Assembly: GCA_021375695.1 (NCBI GenBank)
Contig: JAEPKX010000001.1
Location: 124,001 to 188,000 of the forward strand
Length of the DNA: 64,000 nucleotides
Direction of reading: 5' to 3'
Source of the DNA: Candidatus Igneacidithiobacillus taupoensis
GTDB taxonomy: Bacteria; Pseudomonadota; Gammaproteobacteria; Acidithiobacillales; Acidithiobacillaceae
Shown here: positions 58,492 to 64,000 of the stretch, piece by piece
How the letters are laid out: each line of letters starts with the position of its first letter
Position numbering within the stretch: the stretch's first letter is position 1
Translations under genes and position numbers: made by a program
The notes under the pieces: model-generated
The model's input: the letters and a program-made list of their open reading frames with translations, nothing else
Databases searched by the model: none
Told to the model about the DNA's origin: nothing

Positions 58492-58803
58492 ATGAAAAGA
58501 TCGATTCGTCTTACCAGTGGCCTGCTCGTGGCGATCTTGGCCACCGCATCCCTCAGTGCCTACGCTTTTACGGGGCAAAATCTGTCAAAACATGCCAAGC
58601 TGAGCTTGGAAGAGGCACGGAAGATCGCCTTGCAAGCCTTCCCCGGCACCATCGTGAAAGAAGAACTGGAGCAGGAGCACGGCGGGAGTGGATATCGTTA
58701 TTCCTTTGATATCCAACAGGGTAAGGTAACCCATGAGCTTGGTGTGGATGCCAACACGGGTACGGTTCTGGAAAATTCCCTGGAGGGCCCCGATTCCGAT
58801 TGA
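58492..58803 (+). CDS. Small PepSY-domain periplasmic protein
   Basis: The 103-residue protein has an N-terminal signal sequence (KRSIRLTSGLLVAILATASLS, cleavage near AYA|F) and one PepSY domain (KLSLEEARKIALQAFPG, then YSFDI-x4-GKVTHELGVDANTG). PepSY proteins are often periplasmic inhibitors or ligand modules near two-component systems. It is the first of a run of plus-strand genes leading to the second RND pump; AAGGAG precedes the ATG. Confidence 0.88.
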   Translation: MKRSIRLTSGLLVAILATASLSAYAFTGQNLSKHAKLSLEEARKIALQAFPGTIVKEELEQEHGGSGYRYSFDIQQGKVTHELGVDANTGTVLENSLEGPDSD

Positions 58804-58806
58804 CGA

Positions 58807-58835
58807 AAAGGGGTTATCATAACCCTATCCCCTTT
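58807..58835. promoter_or_regulatory. Nested palindromes between PepSY gene and response regulator gene
   Basis: Immediately after the PepSY stop there is a perfect 7-1-7 palindrome, GGGTTAT-C-ATAACCC (58811-58825). An overlapping alternative hairpin has AAAGGGG (58807-58813) pairing with CCCCTTT (58829-58835). No T run follows, so it is more likely an operator or attenuator than a terminator. Confidence 0.4.
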
Positions 58836-58885
58836 GCCAGCTTCTGGCGTCGATGGATGATACCTGCGATACCGAGGAACTTCCG

Positions 58886-59548
58886 ATGCGAATCCTTCTG
58901 GTAGAAGACGATCCCATGATTGGCGAAGCGCTCTCGGTGGCGTTGCAAGATGCCGCCTATGCCGTGGACTGGGTTCGGGATGGGGAAAGTGGGTGGCATG
59001 CCGTGGCAGCCCAGGAGCACCAGCTGATCTTGCTGGACCTGGGCCTGCCCAAGCTGGATGGCCGCGAACTGCTCCGGAAACTCCGGGCCGCGGACCATAC
59101 CCTACCCATTATCATCCTCAGTGCCCGAGATGCACTGACAGACCGGATCGATGGTCTGGACCTTGGTGCCGATGACTACCTGCTCAAGCCCTTTGCCATG
59201 GAGGAATTGCTGGCCCGCTTACGGGCCGTCATCCGCCGTCAGGGGGGACAGGCTGCGCCAGAACTCAGTAATGGCATACTACATCTCCACTTGCGCACCC
59301 ATGAAGTGCGCTATGGCAATCGGGAGGTTTTGCTGACTGCCAAAGAATTTGCCTTGCTGCAAGCCCTTCTCCTGCGCCCTGGGACCATTCTCAGCCGCTC
59401 GCAACTGGAAGAGCACCTCTACGGCTGGAACGAATCCGTAGAGAGCAACACCGTTGATTTCCTCATCCATGGTATTCGCAAAAAACTCGGTGCGGAAGTG
59501 ATTAAAAATGTCCGTGGCGCCGGCTGGATGGTGGCCCGCCCATCATGA
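58886..59548 (+). CDS. OmpR-family response regulator, QseB/PmrA-like
   Basis: The 220-residue regulator has a receiver domain (MRILLVEDDPMIGEAL, phosphoacceptor in LILLDLGLPKLDG, Lys in DDYLLKPFAMEELLARL) and a winged helix (LLTAKEFALLQALLLRPG, VDFLIHGIRKKLG, VRGAGWMVA). These are features of the QseB/PmrA/TctD group. The ATG at 58886 has GAGGAA upstream; the open frame begins 33 nt earlier. The stop overlaps the kinase start (ATGA). Confidence 0.92.
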   Translation: MRILLVEDDPMIGEALSVALQDAAYAVDWVRDGESGWHAVAAQEHQLILLDLGLPKLDGRELLRKLRAADHTLPIIILSARDALTDRIDGLDLGADDYLLKPFAMEELLARLRAVIRRQGGQAAPELSNGILHLHLRTHEVRYGNREVLLTAKEFALLQALLLRPGTILSRSQLEEHLYGWNESVESNTVDFLIHGIRKKLGAEVIKNVRGAGWMVARPS

Positions 59549-60858
59549 GCAACTCCCTGCAACACCGCCTGTTTTTTGCTTTGAGCATGGCCATCGTTGG
59601 GGTGGGATTGCTGGCCAGTCTCGCATCCTTCTGGCTTGCCATGGGCGAAGCCCAGGAATACCAGGATGCGTCCTTGCGCCAGATCGCTGCCCTGATCCCA
59701 CAGGAATCACGGCATAGCCCCACCCAGACCGTTGCCCCGCCAACCGATGAGGATCCCGACGCGCGCATTCTAGTGCAAGCCTTATCAGGCACTGCAAACG
59801 CCCACACTCCGGTACTCAGGCTCCCGATGGCCTTGACCCCTGGCTTTCATACCGTCCCTGTGGACGGTCAGAACTGGCGGGTCTTTGTCCGTTCCCTGGG
59901 GCCAGGGGAAAAAATCGCAGTTGCCCAGTCTACCGATGTCCGCAGTGATGCCGCCCTGGATAGCGCCTTGCGAACCCTGATACCGCTCCTTCTCCTCGTG
60001 CCCATTCTGCTGCTCATCGCCCGTTACCTGATCCAGCGAAGCTTGACCCCGGTTCACACCCTGGCAACGGCGGCCGATGCGCAGCGCGCCGAATCTCCCG
60101 AACCCTTACCCATCCATGGGGTGCCAGGGGAAATTGTCCCTTTTCTGCGTGCCATCAACCGCCTGCTAGAGCGGGTCAGGGAAATGATGAAGCACCAACG
60201 TCGTTTCGTGGCCGATGCTGCCCATGAACTGCGCACTCCCTTGACGGCTCTCTCCTTGCAGGTGCAAAACCTGGAGCGGGCCGCAACCCTTGCCGAGTGC
60301 AAGGAACGGCTGGTCCCCCTCCAAAACGGCTTGGCCCGCGCACAGCAACTACTGGAACAATTGCTGGGCCTGGCCCGCCAACAGGCAGCCGGCCCTGCGC
60401 GCAATCCGGTGAATCTGGGCCAGGTGGCGCGTCTGGTTACCGAAAACCTCATTCCCCTGGCGGAGCAAAAACAACAGGATTTTGGCCTGGAGCTCCATGG
60501 GGAAGTATGGGTGGAGGGAAGCGAGGAGGCTTTGTATAGCCTGGTGCGCAATGCCGTGGACAATGCCCTGCGCTACAGTCCGGCACATGGAGAGATCACG
60601 CTCCGGCTGCGTCAGGAAGACACTAGCGCCGTAGTCGAGATCATGGATAGTGGACCGGGGATACCACCGGCAGCCCTAGAGCGGGTATTCGATCCCTTTT
60701 ATCGCCTGCCCGACAGCCCAGCAGGTGGCAGTGGACTGGGTCTGACCATTGCGCGGCAGATTGCCGAACAACTGGGTGGGGAAATCACCTTGTCTCCCCG
60801 TAAGGATCGGCAAGGTCTGGTTTTTAGCTATCGCCAGGCGCTTGCAAGGAAGCAATGA
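59545..60858 (+). CDS. Sensor histidine kinase, QseC-like
   Basis: The 437-residue inner-membrane kinase has TM1 near residues 10-32, a ~120-residue periplasmic sensor, TM2 near 145-165, HAMP (RYLIQRSLTPVHTLATAADAQ), and HisKA with FVADAAHELRTPLTALSLQVQNLERA. The HATPase has NAVDNALRY, DSGPGIP and GGSGLGLTIA. It is the partner of the preceding regulator. The stop overlaps the TolC-like gene (ATGA), so sensing and pump synthesis are coupled. Confidence 0.93.
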   Translation: MSNSLQHRLFFALSMAIVGVGLLASLASFWLAMGEAQEYQDASLRQIAALIPQESRHSPTQTVAPPTDEDPDARILVQALSGTANAHTPVLRLPMALTPGFHTVPVDGQNWRVFVRSLGPGEKIAVAQSTDVRSDAALDSALRTLIPLLLLVPILLLIARYLIQRSLTPVHTLATAADAQRAESPEPLPIHGVPGEIVPFLRAINRLLERVREMMKHQRRFVADAAHELRTPLTALSLQVQNLERAATLAECKERLVPLQNGLARAQQLLEQLLGLARQQAAGPARNPVNLGQVARLVTENLIPLAEQKQQDFGLELHGEVWVEGSEEALYSLVRNAVDNALRYSPAHGEITLRLRQEDTSAVVEIMDSGPGIPPAALERVFDPFYRLPDSPAGGSGLGLTIARQIAEQLGGEITLSPRKDRQGLVFSYRQALARKQ

Positions 60859-62285
60859 CCATGGAAAAGGTGGCGACCAGGATCTTTCCACAAAGCCAGG
60901 GTTGGCTCGCTTGGCCCGCAGGGCTTTCCCTGGGGCGGCGCTTGCTGTGCCTTCCGGCTGGTCTTGTCCTGCCGCTGTGCTTGCTGGCGGGCTGTGCCAG
61001 CTATCACCCACTCCCCTTGCGGGATCATTTGCCAGCCATGGCCAAAGTCCAGAAGGAAATGGCCGCTGTTCTCCGCCAGGAAGATCCCGTCGGCGCCCGG
61101 CCCGTGGATCTGCAAGCGCCACTGTCCGGAGCGGATCTGGGGGTAATTGCCGTATTGCTCAATCCGGATCTGCGGGCACTGCGGGCGGAAATCGGCGTTG
61201 CCCAAGCGCAGGTCTTTGCAGCGGGCCTGCTGCCCGACCCACAACTTTCCCTGAGCGCCGATCTCCCGAGCAACGTCGGCGCTGGTTATACCAACGCCTA
61301 CAATCTGGGCCTGAGCTGGAGTCTGGCCAGCCTGTTCACTCGCTCTGCCGATCTGCATCTTGCCCGGGCCCATGCACAAGCGGTGCAGTATCAGGTAGCC
61401 TGGCAGGAGTGGATGGTGGCCAACCAAACACGCATGCTGGCTCGACAGCTCTACTATCTGCAAAAACAGGAAGAGGTGGCGCAGCAGGCGGCAGCGTCGG
61501 CGCAGAAACTGTACCAGACCTCCCTCCAGAATCTCCGTCAGGGAGAGTCCACCCGCACCACAACAGCAGCGCAGCAAGTGGCCTGGCTGGACAGCCAGGA
61601 TCAGGAGCTTGTCCTCCGCCGGCAAGTAACCAGGATCCGCCAGGAATTAAACAAGACCCTGGGCATTCCCCCGGAGATGGAGCTTTCCCTGGCAGCTCCC
61701 CGCCTGGCCCGGAAAATTCCCGGGGGGGTGGACCAACTGGTCCAGCTGGCCCTAACCCACCGACTGGATTTACTGGCTTTGCGAGCAGGTTATCAAGCCC
61801 AGGAGGCGCAGGTACGCAGAGCCATCCTCGGTCAGTACCCAGGATTCAGCATCGGCATTAGCAAAGCCGCCGATACTTCCAATATCCAGACTCTGGGTCC
61901 GAGTGTCAGTCTCCATCTCCCGCTATGGAATCGCAATCGTGGGGCCATTGCCGAGGCCAAGGCTACCCGCGCACAACTGCACGCCGCCTATAGTGCCCGC
62001 CTTTTTCAGACCCGTGCCGAGATCAGTGCCCTAGTCGCCGATCTGCAGCGCTTGCAACAAGCCATTGCGGCCTTGGAGCAGCAGGTCCCGCAATTGCAAG
62101 ACACCGAGCAGCGACTGCGGGCGGCCCTGGCAAAGCATGAGCTGACCATACTCGAGTATGAGAGCGTGCACCGTCAGAACCTTGCCAAAAGACTGCAATT
62201 ACTGGCTCTGCAACAAACCTATGCCGAACAACAGGCGGCTTTAGAAATGGCGGTGGGCGTGCCCTGGCAAGAGTGGAGAAAGTAG
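60855..62285 (+). CDS. TolC-family outer-membrane lipoprotein of second RND pump
   Basis: The 476-residue outer-membrane efflux channel has an N-terminal leader with lipobox LLAGC (near residue 47) and the OEP domain of long alpha-helical repeats (AEIGVAQAQVFAAGLLPDPQLS, then HRLDLLALRAGYQAQEAQVRRAILGQYPGFS). The leader is unusually long if ATG 60855 is used; ATG 60861 is two codons later. It lies between the kinase gene and the adaptor gene and is probably cotranscribed with both. Confidence 0.9.
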   Translation: MTMEKVATRIFPQSQGWLAWPAGLSLGRRLLCLPAGLVLPLCLLAGCASYHPLPLRDHLPAMAKVQKEMAAVLRQEDPVGARPVDLQAPLSGADLGVIAVLLNPDLRALRAEIGVAQAQVFAAGLLPDPQLSLSADLPSNVGAGYTNAYNLGLSWSLASLFTRSADLHLARAHAQAVQYQVAWQEWMVANQTRMLARQLYYLQKQEEVAQQAAASAQKLYQTSLQNLRQGESTRTTTAAQQVAWLDSQDQELVLRRQVTRIRQELNKTLGIPPEMELSLAAPRLARKIPGGVDQLVQLALTHRLDLLALRAGYQAQEAQVRRAILGQYPGFSIGISKAADTSNIQTLGPSVSLHLPLWNRNRGAIAEAKATRAQLHAAYSARLFQTRAEISALVADLQRLQQAIAALEQQVPQLQDTEQRLRAALAKHELTILEYESVHRQNLAKRLQLLALQQTYAEQQAALEMAVGVPWQEWRK

Positions 62286-62287
62286 CG

Positions 62288-63325
62288 ATGCAGCAATCAT
62301 TACGACGCTGGCTGTGGATGGGATTGGGACTCGGGCTTGCTATCCTGCCCCTACCCTTAGTTGCCGGGGTGTCAGCCTTGGTCCAGCTGACACCCGCACG
62401 GGTGATGCCCCTTGCAGAGCATTTACAGGTCTATGGTACGGTGGAATTTTCGCCGGAGGGAGGGCGGAATCTTACTCTTCCCGCCGAGAGCGAAATAACC
62501 CAGGTCCTGGTGGCCAATGGCCAGCGCATCCAGCGCGGGCAACTGCTGGTACGGGTACGGTCGACTGCCAATGACCAGCTGCAAATCCAGCAGGCACAGA
62601 TTGGCGTACACTTTGCCAGACAGGATCTGGACCGCCTCCTTGGTCTGCGCCACCAGCAACTGGCAACCAATGCAGAGGTAGCGGTCGCACAACAAAATCT
62701 GGCCAAGGCCCAGGCCATCCTCCAGGATCTCCAAACCCGTCTGCAGACCCTGCAAGGGGGTGCGGTACGGGCGCCCATCGATGGCGTCGTCGAAAACGTT
62801 TCCGTGCACCAGGGAGACCTGGTTCCCGCCGGGCAACCCTTGCTACGCCTGAGCCCTGAGCGCGCCCTGCGCATCGTGCTTGGGGTCGAGCCGGAGGACC
62901 TGGCACGGGTCAAGGTGGGCGACACCGTAGAAATCCGGCCGCTGGCCGGTACGCAAGGACGTTTTTACGGCAAGATCCAGCAAATCTACTGGCAAGTTGA
63001 TCCCAAAACCCGCCTGGCCCAGGTGGTGGTTCCCATAGCCGCTTCCAAAAGCCTCCTCCCTGGGAGCATGGTCCGCGCCCGAATCATCCTCAACCGGCAG
63101 AATTCTCTGGTAATCCCTGACAGTGCAGTCTTGCAGCAGAATGGTCGTTCCTACTGTTTCGTGGATGTGCAGGGGAAGGCACAGCGACGCTGGATTGAAA
63201 CCGGCTGGCGCAATGGTGACTGGATTGCTGTGCGCAAAGGGGTACAGGCCGGCGAGGCCGTGGTCAGCCTTGGCAACTATGAACTGCAGGATGGCATGGC
63301 GCTGCGGGTGGCGGGTACATCCTGA
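62288..63325 (+). CDS. RND efflux periplasmic adaptor of second pump
   Basis: The ~345-residue membrane-fusion protein has an N-terminal hydrophobic anchor or signal (LRRWLWMGLGLGLAILPLPLVAG), the lipoyl half ESEITQVLVANGQRIQRGQLLVRV, a hairpin helix region (~85-150), the second lipoyl half RAPIDGVVENVSVHQGDLVPAGQPLL, and a C-terminal barrel. The ATG at 62288 has GGAG upstream; an in-frame ATG 15 nt earlier lies inside the previous gene. Its stop overlaps the permease ATG. Confidence 0.92.
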   Translation: MQQSLRRWLWMGLGLGLAILPLPLVAGVSALVQLTPARVMPLAEHLQVYGTVEFSPEGGRNLTLPAESEITQVLVANGQRIQRGQLLVRVRSTANDQLQIQQAQIGVHFARQDLDRLLGLRHQQLATNAEVAVAQQNLAKAQAILQDLQTRLQTLQGGAVRAPIDGVVENVSVHQGDLVPAGQPLLRLSPERALRIVLGVEPEDLARVKVGDTVEIRPLAGTQGRFYGKIQQIYWQVDPKTRLAQVVVPIAASKSLLPGSMVRARIILNRQNSLVIPDSAVLQQNGRSYCFVDVQGKAQRRWIETGWRNGDWIAVRKGVQAGEAVVSLGNYELQDGMALRVAGTS

Positions 63326-64000
63326 TGGGTGACTGGCTGCAACGACACCGTCGTTCCCTGCTGTTTCTCTTGCTGGTATTCGTTCTGGCAGGCTTGCTAG
63401 TAGCCTTGCGAATGCCCGTGGCCCTCTTCCCCAACATTACCTTTCCGCGCATCGTCGTATCGGCAGACGCGGGCAATATGCCCATCGCCCAGACCCAGAT
63501 CGCCGTCACCCGCCCGCTGGAGCAGGCCTTGCGCGCCGTACCGGGCGTAGAGCGGATTCGTTCCACCACGGCCAGGGGGGCGGCGGAGATCTCAGTGCAG
63601 TTCGCCTGGGGTAGCAATATGTACGCTGCCTTGCTGCAGGCCGAGGCAGCTATCAACCAGGTACTTCCGGAACTCCCGGCCAATACCCGCTTTCGTGCCC
63701 AGCGGATGGATCCGACGGTATTCCCCGTTCTTGGTCTATCCCTTACCGCCCACTCTCTGGACCCCGTCGCCCTCCGGCATTATGCCGAATATGATCTGCG
63801 ACCGCTGCTGCTCGCAGTCCCCGGGGTGGCTCAGGTGGATATTCAGGGGGGGGAACAGGCGGAATACCAGGTGATCGTCGATCCCATGCGGCTGCAAAGC
63901 TATGGGCTCAGCCTCGGCGACGTAGAATCTGCCCTCGCCAACAGCAATGTCATCACCGCCGTGGGGCAACTGGAGCGTCATTATCGGCTCTACCAGATTC
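63325..64000 (+). CDS. RND efflux permease, N-terminal part, cut by window edge
   Basis: The frame from ATG 63325 (sharing one base with the preceding stop) is open to the end of the window, encoding 225 residues. They form the N-terminal stub and TM1 (LLFLLLVFVLAGLLVALRMPVALFPNI) and the start of the first periplasmic loop with VTRPLEQALRAVPGVERIRST and LPANTRF, typical of RND pumps. Family placement (drug or metal) needs the missing part. It completes a second tripartite pump with the two preceding genes. Confidence 0.92.
   Translation, partial: MGDWLQRHRRSLLFLLLVFVLAGLLVALRMPVALFPNITFPRIVVSADAGNMPIAQTQIAVTRPLEQALRAVPGVERIRSTTARGAAEISVQFAWGSNMYAALLQAEAAINQVLPELPANTRFRAQRMDPTVFPVLGLSLTAHSLDPVALRHYAEYDLRPLLLAVPGVAQVDIQGGEQAEYQVIVDPMRLQSYGLSLGDVESALANSNVITAVGQLERHYRLYQI

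Noticed and set aside
60749-61861. 370-codon plus-strand frame overlapping the kinase and the TolC-like gene
   Set aside because: Gly/Pro/Ser/Arg-rich low-complexity product in the wrong frame of two well-supported genes.

Overview
The window looks like a chromosomal segment of a Gram-negative, autotrophic proteobacterium, most probably an Acidithiobacillus-type organism (class Acidithiobacillia). The grounds are its moderately high G+C content, the gammaproteobacterial order of housekeeping genes (def-fmt-rsmB, lysM-dprA-smg-topA, mnmG-rsmG-parAB-atp), a DabB/DabA inorganic-carbon pump next to a CbbR-like LysR regulator, and a class II fructose bisphosphatase. No single gene proves the genus. 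I saw no tRNA, rRNA, insertion sequence, prophage or CRISPR array. Coding density is very high, and many genes overlap by 1-4 nt.

Layout. 1-4.9 kb: glpX (cut by the edge), an inositol-monophosphatase-like gene, rsmE-ispH, and mscL-rmuC. 4.9-14.2 kb: an envelope region with a cysteine-rich lipoprotein and a tripartite RND pump (tolC-like, adaptor, permease) on the minus strand. Divergent from these are a Spy/CpxP-like periplasmic protein and a clear OmpR/EnvZ pair. 14.2-20 kb: uvrD, cbpA, an HDOD-GGDEF protein and a SIMPL-like periplasmic protein. 20-34.5 kb: one long minus-strand block, mnmG-rsmG-parA-parB-atpIBEFHAGDC, a terminator, then glmU-glmS. 34.5-38.6 kb: a compact four-gene cluster of membrane proteins carrying zinc ribbons plus one lipoprotein. 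It has its own candidate promoter and no function I recognise. 38.6-39.0 kb holds no convincing gene. 39.0-45.8 kb: def-fmt-rsmB-ntrY-ntrX-moaB on the minus strand. 45.9-53.1 kb, plus strand: lysM, dprA, smg, topA, fdxA, minCDE. 53.2-58.3 kb: LysR-dabB-dabA. 58.5-64 kb: PepSY protein, QseBC-like two-component pair, and a second RND pump cut by the right edge.

How the parts fit. DabAB would accumulate bicarbonate for carbon fixation, and GlpX serves the Calvin cycle and gluconeogenesis. The parAB-atp-mnmG block is typical of the replication-origin neighbourhood. A near-consensus parS site overlaps the minC start codon about 20 kb from parB, placing the ParB binding site on the division-site selection operon. 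Each RND pump sits beside a two-component system and a small periplasmic protein, which suggests envelope-stress-controlled efflux at both ends.

The best candidate for something undescribed is the zinc-ribbon membrane cluster (34.5-38.6 kb). Its lipoprotein is a diverged paralogue, with four conserved cysteines, of the lipoprotein beside the first RND pump.
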